From Bacillota bacterium (GTDB taxonomy: Bacteria > Bacillota > Dethiobacteria > DTU022 > UBA8154): a stretch of DNA of 64,000 bases. Positions 1 through 9,956 of the stretch are shown here, in pieces (the first letter of the stretch is position 1; each line of letters begins with the position of its first letter). The position numbers were made by a program, and so were the translations under genes. Location of the stretch: assembly GCA_012728375.1 (NCBI GenBank), contig JAAYFF010000070.1, forward strand, positions 1-64,000, in the 5' to 3' direction. The notes under the pieces are model-generated. The model was not told the origin of the DNA, made no database searches, and was given only the letters and a program-made list of their open reading frames with translations.

Positions 1-148
1 TATCATATTCTGTTGGGCTACGCACTTGTTTCCATATATAAACACAATTGTTTATTATACCCATGAGACTTGTTTTGCATTAAAAGAAATAATGCGATTA
101 ACAGAGCTATTAAAAGAAAATCAAAGAATATAGAGGGAGGAGAAAACA

Positions 149-1324
149 TTGATAGCTGCTAAAGAGTGTATCGCAATGCTCCTGGCAGGCGGAGAGGGAA
201 AAAGGCTTGGTTTGTTGACAGCGGAAATGGCGAAGCCGGCGCTGCCCTTTGGAGGTAAATACCGTATCATTGATTTTGCTCTCAGCAATTGTACTAATTC
301 AGGTATCGATACGGTTGGAGTGCTGACTCAATATCAGCCTTTGATTTTAAATGCTCATATAGGGATCGGTATTCCCTGGGGCCTGGACCGGAAACACGGC
401 GGGGTTTCAATTTTACCTCCTTTTCTAAGGGGTGAAGAGGGGGGCGAATGGTACCGGGGGACGGCAAATGCCGTTTATCAGAACCTTTCCTTTATAGAGA
501 AGTACAACCCCCGCTATGTGTTGGTCCTTTCCGGAGACCATATTTATAAAATGGACTATTCTTTGATGCTGCAATTTCATAAAGAAAAGCAGGCGGATCT
601 GACCATAGCCGTCATCAAAGTGCCCTGGGAAGAGGCCGGACGTTTTGGCGTTTTGCAAATTGATCACAGCGGTAAAATTACAGAATTTCAGGAAAAGCCC
701 TCCCATCCCCGCAGCAATCTCGCTTCAATGGGAATCTATATCTTCAATACGGAAATACTGAAGCAATACCTCAAGGCAGATGACGAGCGCCCGGATTCCA
801 GCAACGATTTTGGAAAAGATGTTATCCCTTTAATACTTGATGAAGGATGCCGGGTTTATGCCTACCTCTTCCGGGGCTATTGGAAAGATGTGGGCACGAT
901 CGAGAGCTATTGGCAAGCCAATATGGATCTGCTTTCCAGTAAAAACGGTTTGGATCTTTTTGACCGGAACTGGCGGATTTATACCGTCAATCCAAACCAA
1001 CCGCCCCATTATGTTGCTCACGCCGCGAAGATTGAAAATTCCCTGATAAATGAGGGCTGTGAAATTTATGGAGAGGTCGTTAATTCCGTCCTTTTTACCG
1101 GTGTAACTGTCGGCGAAGGGTCGGTAATCAAAGATTCCGTGGTCATGGCCAATGTAAAAATCGGGCGGAATACAAGGATAGAAAGGGCCATTATTGATGA
1201 AAATGCAAGCATTGGAGACGAATGCCTCATTTGCAGCGCAAAAAAAGAGCCCCCCGATATTATTTTGGTTCGGGAAAATTTGGTTCTGCCAAGAAATTCT
1301 GTCATGAGGACGACACCGCTCTAA
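149..1324 (+). CDS. glgC: Glucose-1-phosphate adenylyltransferase, catalytic GlgC
   Basis: Makes ADP-glucose from glucose-1-phosphate and ATP, the committed step of bacterial glycogen synthesis, in the cytoplasm. The N-terminal nucleotidyltransferase motif [11 protein letters not shown] (about residues 11-21) is intact, as are [12 protein letters not shown] and the substrate motif EFQEKP. The C-terminal part is a left-handed beta-helix with hexapeptide-like repeats. At 391 aa it has normal length. The start is TTG at 149, preceded by GGGAGG at about 134-140; no better ATG exists upstream. It is the first gene of a tight glg operon and pairs with the GlgD-like paralogue just downstream. No convincing promoter was found in bases 1-148. 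Confidence 0.96.
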   Translation: MIAAKECIAMLLAGGEGKRLGLLTAEMAKPALPFGGKYRIIDFALSNCTNSGIDTVGVLTQYQPLILNAHIGIGIPWGLDRKHGGVSILPPFLRGEEGGEWYRGTANAVYQNLSFIEKYNPRYVLVLSGDHIYKMDYSLMLQFHKEKQADLTIAVIKVPWEEAGRFGVLQIDHSGKITEFQEKPSHPRSNLASMGIYIFNTEILKQYLKADDERPDSSNDFGKDVIPLILDEGCRVYAYLFRGYWKDVGTIESYWQANMDLLSSKNGLDLFDRNWRIYTVNPNQPPHYVAHAAKIENSLINEGCEIYGEVVNSVLFTGVTVGEGSVIKDSVVMANVKIGRNTRIERAIIDENASIGDECLICSAKKEPPDIILVRENLVLPRNSVMRTTPL

Positions 1325-1341
1325 AGGGGAGGGTAGTTCCA

Positions 1342-2466
1342 ATGAAAGATGTAATGGGCATCATTAACGTAAAAGCTCAGGACGATATCTTAAGCGAACT
1401 TACCGATTTCCGTTGTATAGCTTCAGTGCCCTTCGGGGGAAGATACCGCCTAATTGATTTTGTCCTTTCCAGCATGGCCAATTCGGGTATGCATAAAGTT
1501 GCCGTCTTTACGCTAAATAAAGACCGTTCCCTGGTGGATCATCTGGGAAAGGGGGAGTCGTGGGACTTAAACCGCAAAGAAGACGGCTTGCATATTCTTT
1601 CTCCCAATGTTTTTTATTCCTCACAGCCAACTTTACCGGGTGATATTAAGTGCTTCTACAGCCAGATGGACTTTCTGGAGCGCAGCAGGCAAAAGGATGT
1701 AGTTATCGCTCCGGGGAATCTGGTCTGCAACCTGGATTTTCAAAAGGCAATTGCTTTTCACAGGGAAAAAGGTGCTGATATTACTGTTTTTTACAGGGCA
1801 GAGTCCGAAGATGAACCAAGGTTTACCTGGAGGCGCAAGCTAAAAATAAAATTAAGCCCGTCCAATCGTGTTTTACAAATGGAAGAAGAAGCAGGGACTA
1901 TGGAGACAGGCGCGGAACTGGTTGAGATATTCATCATGTCAAAGCTCCTTTTGCTGGAGATGGTGGAAACCGGCATCATCAACGGAGCAGACGATCTGTT
2001 TGAAGATATCATTTTCAAGCAGCAGGATAAATATAATATTTACGCCTATCCGGTTGAAGGATATTTTACCGTAATTAACTCCATTGACCGTTATTACAAA
2101 GCCAATATGGACCTGTTAAATCCGCGAATCAGACAAAGCCTTTTTTTTCAGCCCGGACTTATTTATACTAAGGGGAAAGATGAACCGTCTACCAAATACG
2201 CAGCCGGCTCAAGGGTTGTTAATTCACTCCTTGCCAACGGCTGCCTGGTGGAAGGAACAGTAGAACACAGTATCTTATTTCGCGGAGTAAAAATTAAAAA
2301 GGGTGCTTCCATTAAAAACAGCATTATCATGCAAAAGAGCCAAATTAATGAGAACGCTGAAGTAGAGTATGCCATACTGGACAAGGAAGTAACCGTTTCC
2401 AAAGACAGGAGGATAACCGGGAGAGAAAGCAGCCCTGTTGTGATCGGCAAAAGAAAAAAGCTGTAA
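1342..2466 (+). CDS. glgD: GlgD, regulatory/non-catalytic ADP-glucose pyrophosphorylase subunit
   Basis: Paralogue of GlgC that lacks the N-terminal GGxGxRL nucleotide-binding loop, beginning instead with MKDVMGIINVKAQDD. This is the known signature of Firmicute GlgD, which forms a hetero-oligomer with GlgC and raises its activity. The remaining fold follows GlgC (VPFGGRYRLIDFVLS near the start, a C-terminal beta-helix). The ORF track opens at 1222 inside glgC, but ATG 1342 has a GGGGAGGG ribosome site about 8 bases upstream and gives 374 aa, the usual length. It lies 17 bases after glgC, so the two are almost certainly co-transcribed. Confidence 0.93.
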   Translation: MKDVMGIINVKAQDDILSELTDFRCIASVPFGGRYRLIDFVLSSMANSGMHKVAVFTLNKDRSLVDHLGKGESWDLNRKEDGLHILSPNVFYSSQPTLPGDIKCFYSQMDFLERSRQKDVVIAPGNLVCNLDFQKAIAFHREKGADITVFYRAESEDEPRFTWRRKLKIKLSPSNRVLQMEEEAGTMETGAELVEIFIMSKLLLLEMVETGIINGADDLFEDIIFKQQDKYNIYAYPVEGYFTVINSIDRYYKANMDLLNPRIRQSLFFQPGLIYTKGKDEPSTKYAAGSRVVNSLLANGCLVEGTVEHSILFRGVKIKKGASIKNSIIMQKSQINENAEVEYAILDKEVTVSKDRRITGRESSPVVIGKRKKL

Positions 2467-2485
2467 GATAAGGAGTTGAAAGAAG

Positions 2486-3916
2486 ATGGAAGTGCTTTTT
2501 GTCGCCTCGGAAAGTACCCCCTTCATTAAGACCGGGGGATTGGCAGACGTGGTGGGTTCTCTTCCATCAGAGCTGGCGAAACTAGGGGTGGACGTAAGAG
2601 TTATTCTTCCCAAATATGGGGACATTCCGGAAGTTTTGCAGGAAGGGATGCTCTTTAAAAAGAGAATTACAGTGTCCCTGGGTTGGAGATTTCAGCATTG
2701 CGGAATTGAAGAGCTGGAATACGGGGGAATAACCTATTACTTTATCGAAAATGAGTATTATTACAACCGCAGCGGCATATACGGGTTTGATGACGACGCT
2801 GAACGTTTTGCTTTTTTTTGCCGGGCGGTCCTGGAAGCGCTTCCGTTCCTGGATTTTAAACCCCGCGTCATTCACTGCCATGACTGGCATACTGGGCTGG
2901 TCAGCGTCTTTTTGAAGGCACAATATGGGAAAAAGCCCTTTTATCAGGATATACGCACGCTTTTTACCATTCACAATCTTCATTACCAGGGGAATTTTCC
3001 AATTGGACTGCTGGAGGAGCTGCTCGACTTGGGTCCGGAATATTTCAAAATGGAAACGCTGGAATTTTACGGTCAGGGAAGCTATCTGAAAGGGGGGCTG
3101 GTTTTTTCCGATCTGCTGAACACGGTCAGCAAGACCTATGCCGAGGAAATTCAAACCCCGTATTTTGGTGCAAAAATGGACGGTATTTTACGGAAAAGAA
3201 AAGACAGTTTGACAGGGATTTTAAATGGGATTGACTATACGCAGTATGATCCCATGAACGACCAGAATATCTTTTTCCCCTACAGAAGCTCGCTGCTGAA
3301 AAAACAGGCCAATAAGCTAAAACTGCAGGAAGCCCTCGGCCTCTCTCGGGGAGAAGAGATCCCCATGCTGGCCTTTGTTAACCGGCTTGTGGAGCAAAAG
3401 GGGCTTGATTTAATTGGGCATGTCCTGGAGGAGATACTGGATCTGGGAGTTCAGTTTGTCATGCTGGGTACAGGAGAAGAAAAATATCAGCGTCTTTTTG
3501 GGGAAGCTGCGGCGCGCCGTCCTGAGCGGATGGCTGCTGTCTTCAAATTTGACGAATCTCTGGCCAGGCAGATCTATGCCGCTTCGGATATATTCCTTCT
3601 TCCTTCCCGGTTTGAACCCTGCGGAACTGCACAGCTCATTGCCCTGCGCTATGGCAGTATACCCATTGTCCGAGAGACCGGCGGCTTAAAGGATACGATT
3701 GTTCCTTTTGATGAAGGCAGCAACTCGGGAAACGGCTTTTCTTTCAGCAGGTACAATGCCCATGATATGCTTTTTGTGATTAAAAAGGCTTTAAACCTGT
3801 ATAAAAAGAAAATAATTTGGACGAATTTAGTTAATAATGCGGTAAAATCTAATTTTAGCTGGAAGAACTCTGCCCGGGAGTATTGTGCCCTTTATGAGCG
3901 TTTACTTGAAATGTGA
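2486..3916 (+). CDS. glgA: Glycogen (starch) synthase, GT5 family
   Basis: Transfers glucose from ADP-glucose to the non-reducing end of an alpha-1,4-glucan. The ADP-glucose-binding KTGGLADV motif is at about residues 14-21. The C-terminal half carries PSRFEPCGTAQLIALRYG followed by ETGGLKDT, the canonical GT5 signature with the catalytic glutamate. The length of 476 aa is typical. ATG 2486 follows an AGGAG site 7-10 bases upstream, 19 bases after glgD. Third gene of the glg operon; nothing odd was seen. Confidence 0.96.
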   Translation: MEVLFVASESTPFIKTGGLADVVGSLPSELAKLGVDVRVILPKYGDIPEVLQEGMLFKKRITVSLGWRFQHCGIEELEYGGITYYFIENEYYYNRSGIYGFDDDAERFAFFCRAVLEALPFLDFKPRVIHCHDWHTGLVSVFLKAQYGKKPFYQDIRTLFTIHNLHYQGNFPIGLLEELLDLGPEYFKMETLEFYGQGSYLKGGLVFSDLLNTVSKTYAEEIQTPYFGAKMDGILRKRKDSLTGILNGIDYTQYDPMNDQNIFFPYRSSLLKKQANKLKLQEALGLSRGEEIPMLAFVNRLVEQKGLDLIGHVLEEILDLGVQFVMLGTGEEKYQRLFGEAAARRPERMAAVFKFDESLARQIYAASDIFLLPSRFEPCGTAQLIALRYGSIPIVRETGGLKDTIVPFDEGSNSGNGFSFSRYNAHDMLFVIKKALNLYKKKIIWTNLVNNAVKSNFSWKNSAREYCALYERLLEM

Positions 3917-3919
3917 GGA

Positions 3920-6355
3920 ATGAGGATAATGTTCACCGATAAAGAAAGCTTCAAGCGCGCTTTTCTTGAAAAGCTGGAAAGGATGCACGGAAAAAGCATC
4001 GATGAAACGACGGATATGGATAAATATTTGACCCTGGGAACCATGATCCGGGAGTATGTTGCCCAAAACTGGATTGCCACCAACAACCGCTACAAAAAAG
4101 AGGGTAAGAAGCAGGTCTACTACTTTTCCATGGAATTTCTTCTGGGAAGACTGCTGGGAAACAACCTGATCAACCTTGGTTTTTTTGATATTTGCCGGCA
4201 AAGCCTACAGGAACTGGGCGTTAATTTGCCGGATCTGGAAATTCAGGAGTCGGATGCGGGTTTGGGCAACGGCGGCCTGGGCCGCCTTGCGGCCTGTTTC
4301 CTGGACTCCCTTGCATCACTGTCCCTCCCCGGGCACGGTTGTGGAATACGCTACAAATACGGTCTTTTTGAGCAAAAAATTGTGGAAGGTTATCAAGTTG
4401 AGCTTCCCGAATACTGGTTGAAGGATGGAAATGTTTGGGAAATCCGTAAAGCAGACAGGGCTGTTGAAGTTCGCTTCGGCGGCCATGTCTGGTTGGAAGA
4501 GCGGGACGGAAGGCTTATTGCTCATCACGAAAACTACGAAAGGGTTTTGGCTGTTCCTTATGACCTGCCCATTATCGGTTACAGCAATAAAACGGTTAAT
4601 ACGCTCAGGCTGTGGAGCGCGGAAGGAGTTCCCCAGGATAGCGACGTTTTAGTCTTTGGCTTTGACAACCAGCAGAAATTTCTTGAATACAAGTATTCCG
4701 TGGAATCAATTTCACGGTTTCTTTATCCCGACGATACGAACTATGAGGGGAGAATGCTCCGGCTGAAGCAGGAATATTTCCTCGTTTCAGCAGGTATACA
4801 GAGCATTATACGCTGGTACAAAAGGCGCAATTATCCTTTGAAGGATTTTTACAAGAAAAATGCCCTCCATATTAATGATACGCATCCGGCCCTTGCTATA
4901 CCTGAACTGATGCGCATTCTTATGGATGAGGAAGGACTGGGCTGGGATGAAGCGTTTGATATTACCTGCCGGACCATTTCCTATACAAATCATACGACGA
5001 TGTCGGAAGCGCTGGAGACCTGGCCGGTGGATATGTTCAGCGCACTGCTGCCCAGAATTTATATGATCGTTGAAGAGCTGAACAAGCGTTTTTGCCGGCA
5101 GCTTGAGGAGCTTTTTCCCGGTAACCCGGAGAAAATAAGGAAAATGGCCATTATCGCTGATGGGAGGGTTAAAATGTCACACCTCGCCATCGTGGGAAGC
5201 CACAGCGTGAACGGGGTAGCCAAAATTCACACCAATATCCTGGAAAAGAGGGAGATGAAAAATTTTTACGACCTCTATCCCTACAAGTTCAATAATAAAA
5301 CGAACGGGATTACCCATCGCCGGTGGCTGCTCAAGGCAAATCCGGGGCTAGCCAAGTTAATAAGCGATACCATTGGTACATCCTGGATTAAAGCTCCTGC
5401 TGATCTTGTCCGGCTGGAACCTTATGCCGCTGATGCTTCCTTTCAGGAAAAATTTAACGAGATTAAACAACAAAACAAACTGGAACTTGCCTCCTATATT
5501 AAAGAAAAATGCAATCTAACCGTAGATGTCAATTCCATCTTCGATGTTCATGTCAAACGGATTCATGCTTATAAACGCCAGGTTTTAAATTTGTTCCACA
5601 TTATAGATCTATACAACCGTTTAAAAGACAACCCGGAGCTGGCTGTTTATCCCCGTACCTTTATTTTTGGCGGGAAAGCGGCGCCGGGCTATTACCTGGC
5701 CAAGAAAATTATTAAGCTGATTAATACGGTGGCCTCGGTGGTCAATAACGATCACGCGGTTAACGACAGAATTAAAGTAGTATTTTTAGACAACTATCGG
5801 GTCTCCCTTGCAGAAAAAATTATTCCGGCTGCGGACCTGAGCGAGCAGATTTCCACGGCCAGCAAGGAAGCTTCCGGAACGGGGAATATGAAATTTATGA
5901 TGAACGGAGCTGTAACCATAGGGACCCTCGACGGAGCAAATATAGAAATTCTCGAGCAGGTGGGTTATGATAATATGTTTATCTTCGGACTCTCTCCGAG
6001 CGAGGTCCTGAGTTATTACAGCAACGGAGGTTATTCTTCAGCGGATATTTGCCGGAGCGATCCCAGGATTAAGAGAATTCTAAAACAGATCGGCGAAGGC
6101 TTTTATGCCGCGGGCAAGGGGGAGTTCAATGCGATTTTGGAATCGTTAATTGAGCATAACGACTACTTTTTTGTTTTAAAAGATTTTCATTCATACGTAT
6201 GCGCTCAGGAGAGGGTTGGGGAAACTTTTAAGGACCGGCGCAAGTGGCTGAAGATGTCAATTATAAACACAGCTCATTCAGGCAAGTTTTCCAGCGATCG
6301 GACAATTTCCCAGTATGCCTCGGAAATCTGGGGATTGAAGCCCCTGGTGATCTAA
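3920..6355 (+). CDS. glgP: Glycogen/starch/alpha-glucan phosphorylase, GT35
   Basis: Releases glucose-1-phosphate from glycogen, so synthesis and breakdown genes share one operon. The pyridoxal-phosphate lysine sits in EASGTGNMKFMMNGA, followed by TLDGANIEI, both diagnostic of the family. The 811-aa length is normal. The start is uncertain: ATG 3920 lies 3 bases after the glgA stop, while in-frame ATG 3929 (MFTDKESF) has a more natural GAGGA/TGAGG site. Close spacing suggests translational coupling to glgA. No branching enzyme gene (glgB) is visible in the window. Confidence 0.95.
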   Translation: MRIMFTDKESFKRAFLEKLERMHGKSIDETTDMDKYLTLGTMIREYVAQNWIATNNRYKKEGKKQVYYFSMEFLLGRLLGNNLINLGFFDICRQSLQELGVNLPDLEIQESDAGLGNGGLGRLAACFLDSLASLSLPGHGCGIRYKYGLFEQKIVEGYQVELPEYWLKDGNVWEIRKADRAVEVRFGGHVWLEERDGRLIAHHENYERVLAVPYDLPIIGYSNKTVNTLRLWSAEGVPQDSDVLVFGFDNQQKFLEYKYSVESISRFLYPDDTNYEGRMLRLKQEYFLVSAGIQSIIRWYKRRNYPLKDFYKKNALHINDTHPALAIPELMRILMDEEGLGWDEAFDITCRTISYTNHTTMSEALETWPVDMFSALLPRIYMIVEELNKRFCRQLEELFPGNPEKIRKMAIIADGRVKMSHLAIVGSHSVNGVAKIHTNILEKREMKNFYDLYPYKFNNKTNGITHRRWLLKANPGLAKLISDTIGTSWIKAPADLVRLEPYAADASFQEKFNEIKQQNKLELASYIKEKCNLTVDVNSIFDVHVKRIHAYKRQVLNLFHIIDLYNRLKDNPELAVYPRTFIFGGKAAPGYYLAKKIIKLINTVASVVNNDHAVNDRIKVVFLDNYRVSLAEKIIPAADLSEQISTASKEASGTGNMKFMMNGAVTIGTLDGANIEILEQVGYDNMFIFGLSPSEVLSYYSNGGYSSADICRSDPRIKRILKQIGEGFYAAGKGEFNAILESLIEHNDYFFVLKDFHSYVCAQERVGETFKDRRKWLKMSIINTAHSGKFSSDRTISQYASEIWGLKPLVI

Positions 6356-6385
6356 TACTTATTTGGACAAAGAAGGTGACCTGGC

Positions 6386-9300
6386 ATGGAAGAGGACCGG
6401 TTTATGCACAATTCCCATGATCTTTTTTTCCGCACCCCCTTCGGGGCAGTCCCCTGTTGCCAAAAGATTGTGCTGAGGTTTAAAGTAAAATCTGCATCCG
6501 CTGCAAATCCCGCTTATTCCGACGAAAAAGTCAGCCTCTTTCTAATAAAGGAGCTGGCAGGGGAAAACAGCGAGGAAGAGCTGCCCATGGACCTGGAGGA
6601 AGAAACGGGCCATGAAAAAATATTCCGCAAAGAGATCTGCGCGCCGGCACAGCCCTGTTTGCTGTGGTATTACTTTATAATCCGCAGAGATGATGCAACT
6701 TTCTTTTATGGTAATTCCCGGCAAAATACCGGCGGGGTCGGCTGCGTTGCCGGCCATGTGCCTCCTGCCTACCAGATCACGGTGCACAAGAGGGATCTTA
6801 CCGCTCCCCGCTGGTTTAAAGAGTCAGTTATGTATCAGATTTTCCCCGATCGTTTTTATAACGGACTGGAAGGCGGAAAGATATTAAATCCCAAAAAAAA
6901 CAGCCTGATTCATTCCCACTGGGATAATACCCCTGTTTATATCCGCGAGCTTTCTTCAGGGAGAGTAATTCGCTGGGATTTTTTTGGGGGAAACCTGGAA
7001 GGGATAAGAAAAAAGCTTTCATATCTTAAACGCCTGGGCGTCTCCCTTTTGTACTTAAACCCCGTTTTCGAATCGCCGAGCAATCATAAATATGATACTG
7101 CTGATTACCACAAAATCGACCCCATGTTTGGGGATAACGATCTTTTTGTCCGGCTCTGCTCAGAAGCAAGACAGATGGGTATTAACATTATTCTGGACGG
7201 CGTTTTCAGCCATACGGGAAGCGACAGCATTTATTTTAACAAGGAGGGGACTTACCCCACCGTAGGGGCCTACCAGTCGCCTGACTCCCCTTATTACAGC
7301 TGGTACCGGTTTGCGGAGTATCCTCACCGCTATGACTGTTGGTGGGGGATCGATACTCTCCCCAATGTCAATGAACTGGACCCGTCTTACATGGATTTTA
7401 TTATTTATGGGAAGAATAGTGTTCTGAAGCACTGGATGGGCGCGGGTATCAAAGGATGGCGCCTGGATGTGGCCGATGAGCTTCCCGGCGAGTTCCTGAA
7501 AAAATTGCATCAAGAAATAAAAAAACTGGACGATGAATCCATCCTCATCGGAGAGGTCTGGGAAGATGCCTCCAACAAGATCAGCTATGGAGAAAGAAGG
7601 CATTACCTTCTGGGGGATGAGCTGGACGGAGTAACCAACTATCCCTTGCGCAGGATCATCCTGGATTTTGTTCTGGGGCATCAAGATGCCGCGCAGGTTC
7701 ATCTTGCCCTGATGAGCCTCTATGAAAACTATCCCCGGGATTATTTCTACAGTACCGTGAACCTGATCGGGAGCCATGACGTGCCGCGCATACTGACCGT
7801 GCTGGAGGAAAATCTTCCTGGAGACGTTTCCCCTGCCGAGAGAAAAGCCCTGCGCCTCAAACGGCTTCAGATGGTTTCCCTCTGGCAGATGACCTTTCCC
7901 GGAGTTCCCTGCATCTATTACGGCGACGAGGCCGGTCTGGAAGGGGGGGAGGATCCTTTAAACCGGGGAACTTACCCCTGGGGCCGGGAAGATAAAGCCA
8001 TCCTGAATTGGTACCGGATGCTTATCGCACTGAGAAACCATTATGATGTCTTGCGCAGCGGTTGGTGGAAGACCCTTTATGCTTCCGGAAGCATTTACGC
8101 TTATGCCAGGTTTGTGGAAAAGGGGCAGGGTGCAAGCGGACAGGAGGCGATGGACAATACAGCGATCATACTGTTCAACCGGGACTTGCACAGGGAAGCC
8201 TCTGTCTCCCTCGACCTGGGGGGCTGCATCTGGGAAGGGTTGGTCGATCCCCTTGATGATTACAGCGAAATTTCCCCGGTGAACGGTTTTTTAACATTAA
8301 CTTTAAAACCTCTAGAATGCAGGATACTTTTAAAGGACAGGTGGTCAGCAAACTTGAATTACGTTAGAGAAAGCGGCATACTTCTCCACCCCACCTCGTT
8401 GCCGTCCAAATTTGGAATTGGAGACATGGGGAAAGGGGCCTACCAATTTCTTGATTTTCTGGAGCAGAGCGGGCAAAAACTCTGGCAGGTGCTGCCTTTA
8501 AACCCGCCGGGGTTGGGACATTCTCCCTACCAGTGTTTTTCTGCTTTTGCCGGCAATCCCCTGATGATCGACCTGGAAAAGCTGGCTGAAGAGGGATTGC
8601 TGCCGGATTTGGATCAAGAAAATATTCCGGAATTTCCCGGGGACAGGGTGGTTTTTGATGAAGTAATAAGATTTAAAGAGGCGTGTTTTAAGAAAGCTTT
8701 TCATAAATTTGTTTCCCTTCCGAAAAGCGCCGACTACGAGGAATTCTGTCGGCAAAATGCCGGATGGCTGGATGACTTTGCGCTGTTTATGTCTTTAAAG
8801 GAGCATTTTCAGAGAAAGCCGTGGAACCAGTGGGAGAAATCCATCGCTTTCCGGCAGGAAGAAGCCCTTGAAACATACGGGAAAAATTTAGCTGTTGAAA
8901 TTGAATACCATAAATTTCTCCAGTATATCTTTTTCAGTCAGTGGAAAGAGCTAAAAAAGCGCGCCGGGGAAAAGGGAATCAAAATCATCGGGGATCTTCC
9001 TATCTTTGTCAGCCATGACAGCAGCGACGTATGGTGCAACCCCGCCTTCTTTGAGCTGGATGAAAATGGGAATCCCTTGAAGGTAGCGGGTGTGCCCCCC
9101 GATTATTTCAGCGAGACGGGCCAGCTGTGGGGTAATCCCCACTACCGTTGGAATGAAATGGAAAAAGACGGTTACCGGTGGTGGATCGAGCGTTTTAGGG
9201 TTCTCTTCCAGCTGGTGGATCTGGTCCGCATCGATCACTTTCGGGGTTTTGAAGCATACTGGGAAATACCTGCCGGAGAAAAAAATGCTGTCAAAGGCCG

Positions 9301-9823
9301 CTGGGTCAAGGGGCCGGGGGAAGAATTCTTTTTCCGTTTGAAAGATGCCCTCGGCGATTTTCCCGTTATCGCAGAGGATTTGGGCGTCATTACCCCGGAA
9401 GTTGAAGAAATGAAAATAAAGCTGGGCTTTCCGGGGATGAAGGTTCTGCAATTTATGATCAAGCCCCGGATGGACCAAAAAATTAAGTTTCCCCTATTTG
9501 ATAAGGATACCGTCCTTTATACGGGGACCCATGACAACGACACGCTCCTGGGATGGTACAGAAAGGGAGCGGAAGGCCGGCAAAGCAAAATGCCGGAAGA
9601 AAGCGGGGATATATGCTGGTACTTTATTGAAACTGCAATGCGCAGCGACGCGCGCACAGTTATTATCCCTTTGCAGGATATCCTGGAGCTTGATTCCGAA
9701 GCCCGCATGAATACCCCCGGAACCGCGGAAGGCAACTGGCTGTGGCGTTTTTCCGGTGACATGCTTACCGGAGAACTTGCCGGAAGGTTAAAAAGCCTGA
9801 CGGAAAAATACCACCGCTGCTAA
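6386..9823 (+). CDS. Fused GH13 alpha-amylase/neopullulanase-like and GH77 4-alpha-glucanotransferase
   Basis: One 1145-aa polypeptide with two complete enzyme domains. Residues about 1-140 are a beta-rich N-terminal module. A GH13 barrel follows (about 145-560), starting SVMYQIFPDRFYNG, with the nucleophile region GWRLDVADE, acid/base ILIGEVWED and NLIGSHDVPR. After a beta-sandwich, residues about 655-1145 form a MalQ-type GH77 domain: QVLPLNPPGLGHSPYQ, nucleophile region VRIDHFRGFEAYWE, IAEDLGVITPEV and YTGTHDND. All catalytic acids appear present in both halves. The start is ATG 6386 behind AAGGTGAC. Last gene of the glg operon. Expected role: hydrolysis and disproportionation of glucans, supplying GlgP substrates. 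No signal peptide, so cytoplasmic. Confidence 0.93.
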   Translation: MEEDRFMHNSHDLFFRTPFGAVPCCQKIVLRFKVKSASAANPAYSDEKVSLFLIKELAGENSEEELPMDLEEETGHEKIFRKEICAPAQPCLLWYYFIIRRDDATFFYGNSRQNTGGVGCVAGHVPPAYQITVHKRDLTAPRWFKESVMYQIFPDRFYNGLEGGKILNPKKNSLIHSHWDNTPVYIRELSSGRVIRWDFFGGNLEGIRKKLSYLKRLGVSLLYLNPVFESPSNHKYDTADYHKIDPMFGDNDLFVRLCSEARQMGINIILDGVFSHTGSDSIYFNKEGTYPTVGAYQSPDSPYYSWYRFAEYPHRYDCWWGIDTLPNVNELDPSYMDFIIYGKNSVLKHWMGAGIKGWRLDVADELPGEFLKKLHQEIKKLDDESILIGEVWEDASNKISYGERRHYLLGDELDGVTNYPLRRIILDFVLGHQDAAQVHLALMSLYENYPRDYFYSTVNLIGSHDVPRILTVLEENLPGDVSPAERKALRLKRLQMVSLWQMTFPGVPCIYYGDEAGLEGGEDPLNRGTYPWGREDKAILNWYRMLIALRNHYDVLRSGWWKTLYASGSIYAYARFVEKGQGASGQEAMDNTAIILFNRDLHREASVSLDLGGCIWEGLVDPLDDYSEISPVNGFLTLTLKPLECRILLKDRWSANLNYVRESGILLHPTSLPSKFGIGDMGKGAYQFLDFLEQSGQKLWQVLPLNPPGLGHSPYQCFSAFAGNPLMIDLEKLAEEGLLPDLDQENIPEFPGDRVVFDEVIRFKEACFKKAFHKFVSLPKSADYEEFCRQNAGWLDDFALFMSLKEHFQRKPWNQWEKSIAFRQEEALETYGKNLAVEIEYHKFLQYIFFSQWKELKKRAGEKGIKIIGDLPIFVSHDSSDVWCNPAFFELDENGNPLKVAGVPPDYFSETGQLWGNPHYRWNEMEKDGYRWWIERFRVLFQLVDLVRIDHFRGFEAYWEIPAGEKNAVKGRWVKGPGEEFFFRLKDALGDFPVIAEDLGVITPEVEEMKIKLGFPGMKVLQFMIKPRMDQKIKFPLFDKDTVLYTGTHDNDTLLGWYRKGAEGRQSKMPEESGDICWYFIETAMRSDARTVIIPLQDILELDSEARMNTPGTAEGNWLWRFSGDMLTGELAGRLKSLTEKYHRC

Positions 9824-9911
9824 AGGAAAGGGGGGATTGTTTTCCCGGCAGCTCATTTGCTTTTCCGCACCAATTATGGACCCATTAATATAATTTTTCG
9901 GTAGATATTGC

Positions 9912-9956
9912 GCTGTTTGGCCGGCACCCGGCAAAGCAGCGTTTATTTTTTATTTT
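9912..9956. terminator. Probable rho-independent terminator between glg operon and histidine kinase
   Basis: An imperfect GC-rich hairpin (GCTGTTTGGCCGG / CCGGCAAAGCAGC) is followed by a T-rich run. It lies between two converging genes and could serve the glg operon. Its T tract overlaps the last codons of the histidine kinase on the other strand. Confidence 0.6.

Noticed and set aside
1222-1341. Upstream extension of glgD overlapping glgC
   Set aside because: ATG 1342 has a strong ribosome site and gives normal GlgD length; the extension is the glgC coding sequence in another frame.
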